Source of the DNA: Haemaphysalis longicornis
Taxonomy: Eukaryota > Arthropoda > Arachnida > Ixodida > Ixodidae
Length of the DNA: 64,000 nt
Reading direction: 5' to 3'
Assembly (NCBI GenBank): GCA_013339765.2
Contig: CM023454.1
Span: 149,277,309-149,341,308 of the forward strand
The position numbers and the translations under genes are program-made. Positions 33,003 through 44,188 of the stretch are shown one piece after another. The notes under the pieces were generated by a model. That model worked only from the letters and a program-made list of their open reading frames with translations. It did not search any database and was not told where the DNA came from. Position 1 is the first letter of the stretch. Each line of letters opens with the position of its first letter.

Positions 33003-34323
33003 TGATAAATCAAAAGGAGAATCAAGCACCCTGGATGGGTGGGGTGGAGGTTAGGATTGAAGGGTGTAGGGGCAGGTAAAACACCTCAGAAATAACACAA
33101 GCTCACTCGGCACTGGCAAGTTGCCCACGGCTTCTTGCAGTGCAGGCGCAGCAATCGTGAGGCAAGTCGTTCCAGATCATTAAACCGGTTTGTGTAGACT
33201 GTTTGGCTGGGCCGTATTCGGTTAATTGTACAAGAAAGCAAGTGTGTGTTCTGACTCGCTGCAGGTGTGTTTCTTCTGGCGCGGGTGGGGGGCTCAGGAG
33301 TCGCGCATGGCCATCGCGGGAAGCATCGCCCTTCCAAAGTAAATGCAACGAGCTCGGCGTGCAGTGGGCGTCGCAGTAGGGGCAACGTTGCTGCAGGGAA
33401 CTAGCGGGGTCTGTTCATTTATTGACGGGGCCGACTTCGCGTAGATGTTATTTCTCCCGAGTGTGTGAGCGTTTCTAGTGGGGTATGAATGCCCACCGAA
33501 CGGAATCCGTCAAGCTGTCCGCCCTGAGCTTTCCTCGTTTGATCTGCCAGCTTCGTTGGGTGCTGGCAACCATGCGAGGCGTGTGAAGCCTCTCCCTGGC
33601 AGCGGCGTGTGTCCAGCGGTTACCGCGCGCTTCGGGGTTATGCCCAGCGTGTGATCAACGGGCGCGTCGACGCTTTCCGTTTCAGGGTCTATAGAACGGA
33701 AAGTGTAAAAAAAATGGCCGACTTTACGAAGAAAGCTGCTGGTAAAATGTTGCAGGACACATTTCCGTAATGTAGAAAACAGAGAGAATCATAAGAACAG
33801 AGAATCATAAGCCCGTTGTACGGCAAGACGTTGGCAAGAGAGTGGACCATCATAAATTTACGGGCGACGTGCGTTCGATAAAGCGATAAGGACCGTGGTA
33901 CTGTCCAGAGAACGTGTTGCTGGGCGTGTTGCCTGAGGTCTACAAACATACTGAGTGGCGCAAATACACAACACACAAGAAAGAAGACACGGACAGGGGC
34001 TAAATTTCCAACAGTTTAATGGCAATGACCGCAACGAACAGCTTGCTTGGCAAGCCCGGAGGACTGGTTGGAAACCCAAGCCAAAAGAGATCGTTCGGAG
34101 CGAACACCGAACGATGCGTCGTGGCGGATCGTGTGGCGCCCTCGTTCGTCTGGCGTGAATGAACGGGCCGGTCGCCGATACTCCGGAGTACGTCGAGCAG
34201 CGTCGAACACTGGTGTGCATTCCAACGCGTCGCGGCTGCTAGAGACGGTCGTGTCGAGGATATACGACAGCTCCCGTCCTTCACGATGGTGTTGTATGCG
34301 TAGGTCACCAATGCAAGGACCGT
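33003..34323. other. Intron 4, unclassified
   Basis: No supported gene. The open frames here are short, conflict between strands and lack known motifs. Confidence 0.4.
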
Positions 34324-34372
34324 ATGGATGGCGGGATATGACATGGCGGGATATCGAATGGCGGGATATGAC
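34324..34372. repeat. Three-copy tandem repeat ATGGCGGGATATGAC
   Basis: Units ATGGCGGGATATGAC, ATGGCGGGATATCGA and ATGGCGGGATATGAC in succession. Confidence 0.9.
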
Positions 34373-34812
34373 ACACGCGCTGCCAGTAATGTGCCGCGGA
34401 AAAGTACGAAGACGGCGTGCCAAGGGAACATCACCATCATGAGCCGGTAGCTAGAGCCCTAACCTCAGGACCCAAGTTGGGTCTGGTGGCCGGGAGGAAC
34501 GGCCCGTGGGCTCCTGATGACGGTGCAGCGCGACTTGGAGGCACGCGAGGCCAGAGAAACTCCTTGATCTCCTCATCTCCGGGGCCTTGCCCTCGAACGG
34601 CGCCCTCCGTGGCCGGCTGCTCGACGCCTCGCACCAAACTGCGAAATCTCCGGCAGCAGCACCGCGGCTGGAACACCCTCCCTGTCGACATTCAGGCTGC
34701 CGAGGAGAACGAGGTCGTGGGACAACTGAACGGGCTGAAGGACACACTCCGGCCAGAGCCACCAAAACTCACCAAACAGCAAAAGGGAATATTAGGCCAG
34801 TTGGTTTGGAAT

Positions 34813-35136
34813 CGTGATTCAACAGCGCAGGGAACGAGACGAGGAGGAGAAAGACACGGGGCGAGCGCCGACTAGCAACTGAATGTTTATTAGTACAGAA
34901 AAATGCAAAAAATAACAGAGGGGCGCGCGCACCATAAACACATTATGTTTTTATCTTCTTTCATCTTCTGTTCTTTCCTTCCACTTCCTTTTTTTGTTTT
35001 TTACATAATGTGTTTATGGTGCGCGCAGATCTCTGTCTGTTTTCTGTTTTTCTGTCGTAATAAGCATTCTGTTGTTACTTCACGCTCTTCCCGTGTCTCT
35101 CTGCTCTTCGTCTCGTTCCTTCCGTTGTTGAATCAT
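34813..35136. mobile_element. Nested inverted repeat (PLE-type foldback)
   Basis: Outer arms: TGATTCAACAGCGCAGGGAA .. GAGACGAGGAGGAG .. ACACGGG (34815-34860) against the inverse at about 35087-35133. Inner arms: GCGCGCACCATAAACACATT plus ATG (about 34924-34946) perfectly matched by 35004-35026. The spacer holds GACTAGCAACTGAATGTTTA, shared with the sequence 3' of the PLE at 28934. I read it as two PLE ends in inverted orientation. Confidence 0.7.
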
Positions 35137-36541
35137 GTCATCAAACCAGCAGACAGCATTGTGGACTGACAAACTTTGAGAATAGGTACGCCTGAAACCC
35201 GCGATGAATCTCTCACCCAAAGAACTTGACAAGCAGATCCGAGATCCTCTACACTTCTAAGACATTGAAACGGATTGCCAAGAGTCAGACCAATGCCTAT
35301 ATATGATTTTTTTGCGCAAATGATGGCTTCGTGAAAAGATATTGACAATACCCAACTGGCAGCAAGTCACGAAGGACAATCTTTCAGAGAGACCCGCAAG
35401 CATTTCTCAGGTCACAGTCATCGAAATATCATGTAGCCCGTTGGTTACATCTCCAGTTGTTTGTGATGAAGCATCTGACTACGGAGACAGATCACTAGTA
35501 ACGAAGACAACAGCGAAAACAACCCCATTGAGCATTAATGCTCAGCAGAAGTTCCCGAGTCAGCACCTCAACAATAATGTGTTACAATGCCTCTAATCTA
35601 AGAGTGACGCGAAGAACATCGACTCGAGCCGGCACAGTAAACGCAGTCTGCGTTTGAAGTCCCAGTAGAACAATTGGGACGTCAAGGCGCAACCACACTG
35701 AGCCGCAACTACAGATTTTACCCGGAAACTACAAACCAGGTCACTCTGGCCCAAGGCCCCTGGGTGTTCGACGGCCCGAAGGCGAACTCTGCCACAGAAG
35801 GGGCTGTCGAGGCACGAGCAAATCCAGACAGGGAAGCACCTCGGCAGGGAGCAGTGTTTCACGCCTGCCCCGGAAAACATTCCCCGTCTTCCTCGGAAGA
35901 GAGCAATTAAGAAGCGGCATCGCTCCTCGAAGCACCGTTGCAGAAGGAGACGGCTGACTATGCCTATCGGCCCCAGCGTCGCCGCGACGGAAGGATGTTG
36001 TAAAAAAGGATGAAGACGGCGTGCCAAAGGAATCATCAACATCACGAGGTGCTGGAGCAAGAAGAGGGAAATGAAGAGCGTCCTTAGCAAAGCCATGGCC
36101 CTGGATCCATTTCCTCGACATAATGTGTGGTCAAGGCTGCGCGTAATACGGAGTACTCGTGCGGCAAACATTGATGCGTGCCTTGAGGAGTGCTTCTAAT
36201 ACGCCAGAGAGAAAGGCACGCCCCTGTCACTGAGAAGCTCACCAGGAGGAGCTCCGTGCCGCATGATGGCGCGATTGAGGGAAACACTGTGTCGTCCCGT
36301 GGGGCAGCGGTTTCGGCGTCAACGGCTGCGGTCGCCCACCGATTTCAAGCGGCAGTATAAAGGAGGGCTTCGTAAAGGGTTCGAATTGCCACGCGAGCGA
36401 AAGACCGAATGTGCGAACGGCAGGGGCCCGAAGCGCGGTGGGAAGGCGGTTTGCCGCGCTGACAGCCCGGCAATGAGCGATGATAACGGCGAATGAAGCC
36501 TCTTCAGTAATCGCGCATGCGAAGACGTTGCTGCGTTTTAA
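35137..36541. other. Intron 4, unclassified
   Basis: A 192-codon minus-strand frame (35593-36171) and others show no domain or motif I recognise. The string GAAGACGGCGTGCCAA..GAA..CATCA.CATCA occurs at about 34408 and about 36008, so a further diverged repeat is likely here. Confidence 0.35.
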
Positions 36542-37430
36542 AGGGACACTGAAGTAATGTTGTAAGATTAGTTGCGCGAACTGTCCCTGGCCCATGTATC
36601 GACCACTCTCGGTGCGTTCACGCGACTTTATTTAGAAAAAAAAAACTCAATTCGAAAGTGCTGACCTGCTCTCGGCGTCCTCTTTGAAGATTTTCTATAA
36701 CATTTCATTGGACGCTTACTCGAGCAGGTTGTGTTTGACTGCGCGGCTCGCCGCCCGTGCGATAGAGCCAGTTGGCCGGCCGTTCGCTCGCTCAGTTACA
36801 ACTAAGCCACGACACCCGGAAGAATGTGCCCTTTGGTTTGTTAGTTTGTAGACTGCATCAAGCTGAGTAACATGTATGAAGTCAAAGTAGCTACACAAAA
36901 TCGCACATGCGACGCTTCCCTGACTGGTACGATACTAGAACTCCCACTATCTACTATCCACGATGGGAATAGTAGAAGTAAATAGTAGAAGTAAAGTAAA
37001 GCCAAGTAAAGGAGAGCCAGCGAAGCTATTACAGGTACTAAGGGGTTAAAATCACCAGAAACTTTTATTGTAAGGCGTAAAACCAAGGTAGGGGAAACAC
37101 TTTATGCGCTGGGTGAAGTAGCACAGCGGTCAGAAGCAAGACTGCACAGTTGCGGTCGCTTTTCCTACCTAAGTAATGCGATCGCTAGAGACAAGATATC
37201 CGTGTGATTTTGGGCACGCTTGCTGCGCAGGCGTTATTCAAGGAAGTCTCATCTGAGCTGCTGGGAATTCTGAAACTGAAAAACATAAACAGGCTATAGG
37301 ATATATCCTTCATATTTCCATCCCCGACTGCGCCCGGCCTATGGCCGAGTGATCTGAAATACTCGGTTCAGTGTGTCGCAATCAGCAAGTTCGAATCCCC
37401 GATACGACTTAATTTAAAGTGCGGACTACT
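36542..37430. mobile_element. TTAA-type TIR element, copy 1 (right end lost or unclear)
   Basis: Starts after TTAA (36538-36541) with AGGGACACTGAAGTAATG and runs parallel to the complete element at 37612: CGACCACTCT, AATTCGAAA.TGCTG, TCGCTCGCTCA.TT.AACTAAG, GAATGTGCC, GTTTGTA.ACTG.ATCAAGCT, AGCACAGCGGTCAG. A tRNA-like segment lies at the corresponding position (37332-37405). No matching right terminus was found before the second element begins. Confidence 0.7.
37332..37405 (+). other. tRNA-Leu/Ser-like segment in TTAA element copy 1
   Basis: GGCCGAGTGATCTGAAA (box A-like) and AGTTCGAATCCCC (box B), about 45 nt apart, matching the position of the segment at 38452-38528. The D-arm text 'GGCCGAGTGGTCTAA' is characteristic of tRNA-Leu/Ser. 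No acceptor pairing. Confidence 0.5.
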
Positions 37431-37611
37431 TAGGGGCCCGGCTTGTCGTCGTCGCGTGCCACACCGCGTCACGCGCCCAAACAGAGTCTTGCAATGGATA
37501 CCCGCTTGTCCATCGATTCAGCCTTCAGGCCAAAAGTTAAGAGGATACTTGAATGAGAGGTTCGCCACTCCGGGAACTGCTGGGCCTGGGCATACATGTC
37601 CCCATTATTAA

Positions 37612-39278
37612 AGGGACACTGAAGTGATTTGTAAACATTGCGGGATTACTAGCGCGAATTGTAGTCCGGAGTCCCAAAGCCATGTTTAGACCACTCTGAG
37701 GGCGTTTACGCAAACTTATTTTAGTAGAAACAGCAATTCGAAAATGCTGTCCTCTTCTCTGCATCCTCGCCCATTTTCTGTGGCGTTTTCGTTTGACGTC
37801 TCGGGGAAACAAGCTGGCAATTGGCTGCGCTACTGCACCGTTCGCCGACCTTCCGATCGAGTCAGTCGGCCCATCGATTCGACCGCCGGCCGCCGACGAG
37901 TCGTCGCAATTCGCTCGCTCAATTGAAACTAAGCCACAACACGTTCGTGAATGGAAGAATGTGCCTTTCTTTACTTTGTTAGTTTGTACACTGTATCAAG
38001 CTCCGAGTCCGGGTCGCTCCACACAAGCGCTGCACAAGTGCACATGCAACGCTTCGCTGACTTTACGGTAGTTACGGTAGTAGGAAAATCTAAAGCCACT
38101 TGAAGGCGGGAGAAGAGTCAAAGAAGTCAATATTAACACTAAGGAAATAAAATCAACTCAAACTTTTACCGTACAGCGCATAAATAGGGACCAGCCGTAC
38201 AGCGCATAAATAGGGACCAGGTAGCACTTTTTTGCTCTGGGTGAACAAGCACAGCGGTCAGCAGCACGACCGCACATTCGCGAACGCTTTTCCGTCAAAG
38301 AAATGCAATTGCTAGACGTGAGGTATTGTGGAAGTTTGGGGGACGCTTACTGCACGGGCGCTATACAACAAATCGTCACCTAAAGTGCTTGAAATAATAA
38401 AACTACATAAAAGTGTAAACTGGTTATACATTATATACCTTATATATCCTACCTCGGCAGAGCTGGCCCGAGTGGTCTGAGGCGATATGTTGTTGTTTTG
38501 CAAGTCGCAAGTTCGAATCCCCGAGGGTACATCCTTTTTTTATTGCAAGTTGATTTTTTCGTTTTCGGCCGATTTTTTCTAAACTGAGTTCACATTTTTG
38601 GGCAGTAACGTTCACTGTTCCACGAGCGAGTTCGCAGAACGCGCGCAGACTGCCACCGACGCGCTAGAGAGTTCTCGTTAGCGTGCTGTTGCAACAAGCA
38701 CCGACTGCTTGCGGGCAGTGGGCACAGGCCTGAATCAGCACACCCTTGGCCTGGTGCGAACACGCTTTTTACGATACAGGCATGAGTGAGGCAAGCTCCG
38801 AGTATGCCGGAAAAGCGCATGGCATTTGAGCGTTTGCGGTGACCCGGAGGGCGTTCATCCACTGCGTAGGCCTCGGCTAGTGATTTCCACGATTCCAAGC
38901 CGTCCTGGGAGGCTTATCTCAGGCATTTCACAGCCGACAACATGGCACAAGCGCGGTACGGCGATTACTGAGATATCGAAAATGTCCATCCTACGATGCC
39001 GTCGGATGTCAAGCATGTTGTTTTACAGAACCGAAACTGAAACTTGTTTGAATGCTAACCTTGGACATCGTCCAATCACGGTGCCATCTCCTCCCGACGT
39101 CACAGCATTTAGTTGGTGCGGCCGCCACAGACCTCGCATGGTAGTTTTTCTTCTTTCCCGCTTTATAAAAAAATTACCCACTTATCAACCGGATAAACGT
39201 TAAGAAGTGTGGTAATTTGTGTCAGTCTACGCAATGCAAGCAAAACCGGGAGCTTGACAAATTCACGTCAGTGTCCCT
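37612..39278. mobile_element. TTAA-type TIR element, complete copy (1.67 kb)
   Basis: Flanked by TTAA at 37608-37611 and 39279-39282. Ends: AGGGACACTGAAGTGATTTG on the left, and the inverse of AGGGACACTGACGTGAATTT on the right. No transposase frame. Contains a tandem 24-bp duplication (GTACAGCGCATAAATAGGGA, then CCAG, about 38168-38220) and a tRNA-like block. TTAA duplication suggests a piggyBac-like mobiliser; inference. The same terminal motif recurs at 50003 in a different family. Confidence 0.88.
38452..38528 (+). other. tRNA-Leu/Ser-like segment in TTAA element copy 2
   Basis: CCTCGG at the 5' side can pair with CCGAGG at the 3' side (acceptor-like). GGCCCGAGTGGTCTGAGGCG is a near-canonical type II tRNA D arm/box A and AGTTCGAATCCCC is box B. 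The central part is TGTTGTTGTTTTG and does not form a normal anticodon arm. Confidence 0.62.
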
Positions 39279-39419
39279 TTAAGCGCAAAGAAAACTTCGA
39301 ATATATTTCAGGCAAAATATATACACTTAACCGGCAGTCCCCGCGTTTTTTAGTCATGTAGTTGGGTTGGTTTTTACGACAGTAAGCGAAAAAAAGTGGC
39401 CGTGGAGGAGGAGCCGGAG

Positions 39420-39698
39420 GAGGAAACCTTTATTTATTCCATCCACTGTGAGCGCAGTCACTAAGGAACAGTGAGGGGTGTCCTCCGTCCAGGGTTCCCT
39501 CCCTGGCTGCAGCCGCCCTTCCGTGCCGTGTTCACCAGCTGAAGCACGGAGCAGGGGTCGGAGCTGGTCAGCGTCGCTACCCACTGGGTTGGGATCGGGA
39601 GGGAGGTCTGGGGTGTTCGGGCATGCCCACACTATGTGATGTAGTGCTCCTGATGTGGGGCACAAGATGCGCTCTGCCGAGTATTGTGTGGGAAACAT
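39420..39698 (-). pseudogene. I-clade LINE 3' end fragment
   Basis: Minus strand: SAERILCPTSGALHHIVWAC, the C-x2-(C to S) .. H-x4-C knuckle of ORF2 C-termini, then PNTPDLPPDPNP and, after a frameshift, WVATLTSSDPCSVLQLVNTA and GGHPSLFLSDCAHSGWNK before a stop. Only the last ~90 codons of ORF2 remain; 5'-truncated insertion. Confidence 0.78.
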
Positions 39699-40226
39699 TT
39701 TGTGCCACAGAGTGTGTTGGGGGGAAGGAAGAAAAAAACGACGCGTTCACAATTGCTCAGAAAGGCTCCAGCACATGCGAGATGAAAGCAAGCATAAAGA
39801 GAACAGGACACCCGCTCGTGCCGTTGCAAACAGAAAACCTGTGTCCATTTCATCAAGGGAGGAGTGAGGCAGAGAGGGGAAGAGCGTGAGTCAGGGTGCT
39901 AGCAAAGAGCGCCGCCACAGTCCCTCTGGGGAATTACTGCTCCGCACTTGCCAGGCTCCACGTTGAGTTGGACTGCTTTAACTTTTTAGCAGCGGAGGAG
40001 TTTAAATTAGGCCCTCCGTTCTGGCGGCCAGCCTGACCAGACAAAAATACAAAATACCGAGTGCCCGGGAACGTGCACCCCCGGATGCTTGCGCGTGGGC
40101 TTGCCCGAGGCAATTGCCCAGAGTGGCGGACCAGCAGCTCGCGCATGCGCAGATCGCTGCTGGAAAAGTTCCACTGCGTCTTGCTGAATCTGCTCTCCCT
40201 TTACTCTCGGCTGGCCGTGATTGCAG
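39699..40226. other. Intron 4, distal end
   Basis: Nothing recognised apart from the acceptor region (ctggccgtgattgcag) of the last exon. Confidence 0.45.
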
Positions 40227-40391
40227 GGAGACGGCGGCAGCCCTTTGGTGTGCGAGTACAACGGCTCGTGGAAGGCGGTCGGACTGGTGTCCTGGGGCAT
40301 CGGGTGCGGCCAGCCCGGAGTGCCGGGCGTCTACGTCAACCTCGCCCAATACCGGCGCTGGATTGACACCGTCATCGCCGGCCTCGGCTGA
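40227..40391 (+). CDS. Serine protease homologue, last exon (catalytic Ser replaced by Gly)
   Basis: Acceptor tgattgcag ending 40226, phase 0; stop TGA at 40389-40391; 54 residues. Joined to exon 4 it reads KDACT-GDGGSPLVCEYNG: the GDSGGP active-site block is GDGGSP, so the nucleophile Ser195 is Gly. Then VGLVSWGIGCGQPGVPGVYV and a C-terminal helix YRRWIDTVIAGLG. All cysteines expected of the fold are present. GDGGSP is a known signature of arthropod serine protease homologues, which act as non-catalytic cofactors in melanisation and clotting cascades or in adhesion; the specific role is not inferable here. No AATAAA was found in the ~500 bp after the stop. Confidence 0.95.
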   Translation, partial: GDGGSPLVCEYNGSWKAVGLVSWGIGCGQPGVPGVYVNLAQYRRWIDTVIAGLG

Positions 40392-40957
40392 GATCTGCTC
40401 AAGGGCTATATGATCTTGTTCCTCAAGCGCGCCATCCCTGCGGAATACCATAAATTGTACATTGTCACAACTCGCTTTGTACTCCAGCAAAGTCAAGTTT
40501 TACCATTTTCATTTTGCTGTATCTTTGCGGCGAGTTCACACGCAATGGCAGCGCACTTGTCTATAACACAGATTTTAGACTTCCAGCCTTATCCTGCCTC
40601 GTCCGAAACGGGGTTGAAGAAAGCTACTGCGGTCATTACTTCTGTCCTCAACGTATTTTGGAAACGCTTGTGTCCGTAGTTCTCATTAGTACCTAGTTGA
40701 AGCTGAACTCGCTGTTATAGACAAGTGCCGTGTAAAGTATCGAGCTCACCCCATCTTACGGCTTCGCTAGCGGGTAGCGATATTAATGACAGCACAGTGC
40801 GAGGTGGTGCTTGACTTGTTTGGCCAACAATATGGCTCGGTCTGCGGATGAAGTGGCCCCAGACTTACGCGACGAACGTGCTAAACTCTTTCGCCGCTCC
40901 TTCGCCGGGGCTTGGCTGCTCCTCCAAGCGAACTGCTCCTGTTTTTGGAGCGCATTT
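40392..40957. other. 3' UTR/flank of the protease homologue
   Basis: The probable 3' UTR begins here. Open frames are short and without domains. No canonical polyadenylation hexamer seen. Confidence 0.45.
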
Positions 40958-41775
40958 GTTTGTTTGTACAATAGTGAGGACCTTCGCAGGTCTAAGCAGG
41001 ATACGGGTTCGCGTAATCAGCAGACATCCGCACGGATACAAGATAAACAGTGGGGGGCATGGATACATTATCAACAGGTAAAAATGCAGTCTATATACAT
41101 TGGGTGAACAAGGGTGAACAATCTGGCAAAACATTCCAATCCGAGACAGTTGTAGGGAAAAATGAGTTTTTGTATAGGTCAGTACGGACAAAGAATGGTT
41201 TAACACTTTGGCTACGTTTGTGACAAGTCGCTCTATTAGGATGGTTAGTTATGTAATCTCGTGACTCGATTCCTAGTTTATCAAAATGTAGCTGGTGTAG
41301 AACGTTTACATGCGCAGTTTTACATTGGTTGGCCCAATGGCTCAAGGTGTAGAAGTTATAGTATAGCTGAAGGGGAGTAGCGACGTCGTAAAACAATTAT
41401 AGATAAATCTAGCTGCCAATCTTTAATTTTTCAAGTTTTTGTTTATTAGTAGGTGCCCCAGACAATGTTCCCGCATTCCAGGGTGGGTCTCACTATATAT
41501 TTATTTACAATAAGTCTCAGCGAAGAGCGGCAGCACCTAGTCTATGCTTCAAGAATCCTACCTTCTTTCCGAGGAACATATGTTATTTATATGCGTTGGT
41601 CAGTTAAGTCTGGACGTCGGGGTTAATCCCAGGTACTTATATTTCTCCACTTGTTTAATCTGGTAACCGCAAATATTGTACGTAAGAGGAGATGTATTCT
41701 TTTTATTTGTGATGCACATGTGGACCGTTTTTCGAAATTTATAAGCTTGTATATTTCATCGCTCCATTCCGTTAT
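40958..41775 (-). pseudogene. CR1/L2-type LINE, C-terminal RT fragment and 3' UTR
   Basis: Minus strand, in pieces separated by stops: VHMCITNKKN, YNICGYQIKQVEKYKYLGL, PTHINNICSSERRLGFLKHR, PPWNAGTLSG, then KPFFVRTDLYKNSFFPTTVS and DWNVLP. 'KYLGV' and 'NSFFP.TI..WN.LP' are hallmark C-terminal blocks of CR1/L2/Jockey-like ORF2. The 3' end reads CTTAGACCTGCGAAGGTCCT .. ATTGTACAAACAAACAAA near 40960. Strongly decayed. Confidence 0.75.
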
Positions 41776-43796
41776 TGCATGGCGAAGAAACTCGCTGGTC
41801 GGCGGCAGGCGCTGGTGATTAACGGTGACGCAATCGTCGGCACGCAGCCTAAGGCTTACAAGGGGCTTTACAACTTGTTGAAGATCATTATTATAAACAT
41901 TTTAATTATTCTGAATATGCATTTAAGAGATGAACTTAAACCCTGGCTTCTAAAACATGCCGCGCTGAAAAATTAGAGCGCAGTGGAAGTTTTGGTTTGT
42001 CAACGAAAGATAAATGGACTGATCAGCCCTGCTGTGAGGGTTGTCGATAGATGCTTCTACGATGTGCGGACGGGGAAAGAATTAAGTTTGTAGCAAAGGG
42101 GGGGGGGGGGGGGGAGCTGCATCCAAACCCCCTTGCTTCGAAATGAAATCCCCTCTTGACAATGTAGGTCTCAACTTCGCAGCGCAGCAGGCGTCCAGCT
42201 GCCTTTAGGTGTTTTGAAATACTTCACGCAGTCGAAAATTACCACAAGTAAAATTCCTGTAGTTTGCCGTATTCTTGCGTGTCGTACTGTTGTGTTGTCG
42301 TATTCTTGGGTCGTGATTCTGACAGCTGGCGATGTCACGGCAGCGTAGTGGCTGTCGTAGCGACCGACACTTCTGCTGTGACTACAGGAGTGTTTGTCGT
42401 TGAGAAAATTGACCTTGTCGTTACGACATAAATATGTGTGTCTGAACAACAGATGTGTTTGTCGTAGCAACATCGCGTCTGTTGCCAGAAGAAAGTTTTT
42501 TGTCGTACGACAGGAATTATTGTTAGGATTTTTCCGGTATTCCTGTCGTTATTTTAGACTGGGCAGGCTCTTTGGTACTCGTTGATTGGTGCGGAGACTG
42601 CTGATAGACTCCGAGAACCATCCGCCCTCCAATTCCGTGGCACAGGAGCCTCAACGTATACGGTCATGTTGCGGCCATGCCCTATACCGACGCCGCCTGT
42701 ATAACGACAGCTAAAAATGGTCAAACAGCCACTTTCCTGTTGCTCTCTCCCGTAATTTTCCCTTCAGGGACATTGTAAGAAACAACTTACAAGGTTTGTC
42801 CGGCTCTCACTCCTTTGATTCGTTGTTTTCTCGGTGTTGGCCAGTCAAGCTCGGGCGGGGATGTAAGTGGGGACGGCCACTTGCGTGCACCACACCGCAT
42901 ATGGGAGGCCGAACTAGCGCCCCACATCTTCCCATTGAAGATCTCTCCTGAACCAGCTGAGTGATGCGTGTACGCGTCCAGGGCCAGACTTGTGCGAACT
43001 TAACGCACGGCACGCTTGCACTTTCCCTAGACAAATAACGCGAACTTGAAGCACGGTGTATAGTCCGTTTTTACGCGCTCAATGCACTGATCACTGCGTG
43101 TGTGCTGCATTGAAGCGAATCACTGTTGCGAAAAGGATATTCTCTGCACCAGAGCAACTGCTTTCCGGCGCCGTTGATGGGTTTCGCTTTCGGAACCTTT
43201 GGATTCATCATTGTTATATTTCTTTGTCCTGCGAGGTAGCCAATGCATGCTCTTCTGAACAAGCTTTGGACAAAGGTGTGCCTACTTGCCATTTAATGTG
43301 CTTATGTGTGCGTATGTGAAGTATCGCTCTTCAATGTTCTCCGATGCAGTAAATGTCGCTGGCGTAAGGAGTTTTCAGAAAATAAAAAGAAAACATCACA
43401 GAGAAAGGCTGTTACCTCCGCCACATCTGGTTAGTGTGAATGGGAGTGTATGAACCACCATAACAGAAAAAAAGTCGGCCTAAAGGAAATTGCGCCCGCT
43501 TGAATTGATGTTTTACTTCGTGTATTACTTAAGTTGCGGGCACGTGATATAACCAATCGTCACGTGCTATTTATTTCTCAAGTTGTGCTTTCAATAAAAT
43601 TCGCTTTCAATTTTGGTCTTTCATTTGTCTTTACCATATCCCCAAAGCTGTGTGCAAATGTGACGTGGCATGATGATTGGTGCAGAGCCCAGAAAAAGAA
43701 CTTTGGACGATGATGATGATCATCAGACTGTTTACGTCCAGCACAATAACTTGTGCCCGCTTTAATGCCGCGATGTTTATAACCATTCACACTAAA
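41776..43796. other. Intergenic, with TGTCGT-motif cluster and poly(G)
   Basis: A run of 17-18 G lies at about 42097-42114. 42276-42550 holds at least eight same-strand TGTCGT motifs at irregular spacing. No coding exon recognised. Confidence 0.5.
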
Positions 43797-44060
43797 CTTT
43801 TTTACACCCTTTTTGGCCGAAAAGGGTTTAAAAACCTTGTCCCATGGCTAACACCCTTAAAAGGTGTTTTCGCAAAAAAAGGGTGTACGGACGAAAAAAG
43901 GGTATAATGACAAAAAAAGGGTGTTGAGCTCAACACATTTAAAAAAGGGTGTTGAGGACGCTCAGCACCCTTAAAAAAGGGTGTTGAGCATCCTCACACC
44001 GTTTTTTAGGTTGATGGCATGCGCAGTACCATGGTACTGCGCGTGTCATCACCAGGGCCT
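43797..44060. repeat. ACACCCTTTTT/AAAAAGGGTGTTGAG repeat cluster, left end of an older element
   Basis: TTACACCCTTTTTGGCCGAAAAGGG is followed by at least seven AAAAAAGGGTGT units on both strands, several extended to AGGGTGTTGAG. Contains a perfect 22-bp palindrome (see 44021-44042). A related cluster at 52566-52775 ends in the inverse, so the two may be the ends of one element split by the LINE at 45245-52503. Confidence 0.65.
44021..44042. repeat. Perfect 22-bp palindrome
   Basis: GCGCAGTACCA followed by its exact complement TGGTACTGCGC, extendable by CAT/GTG with one wobble. Could form a cruciform or hairpin. Confidence 0.9.
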
Positions 44061-44188
44061 TGGAGGCTTGCGACCTATCACCATGGTGCCCTAATGCAAT
44101 TCATGGCGACAGGTGCATGTCTGGAGGCTCTGTAAGTAAATGAAATGCAACAATTTATGACTAATGGCACAATTTTAAGTTATATATA

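Noticed and set aside
35593..36171. 192-codon minus-strand frame
   Set aside because: No domain, no splice context, biased composition; treated as chance.
43850..44000. Interstitial telomere repeat
   Set aside because: Units are AAAAAAGGGTGTTGAG-like, not TTAGG or TTAGGG, and occur on both strands.
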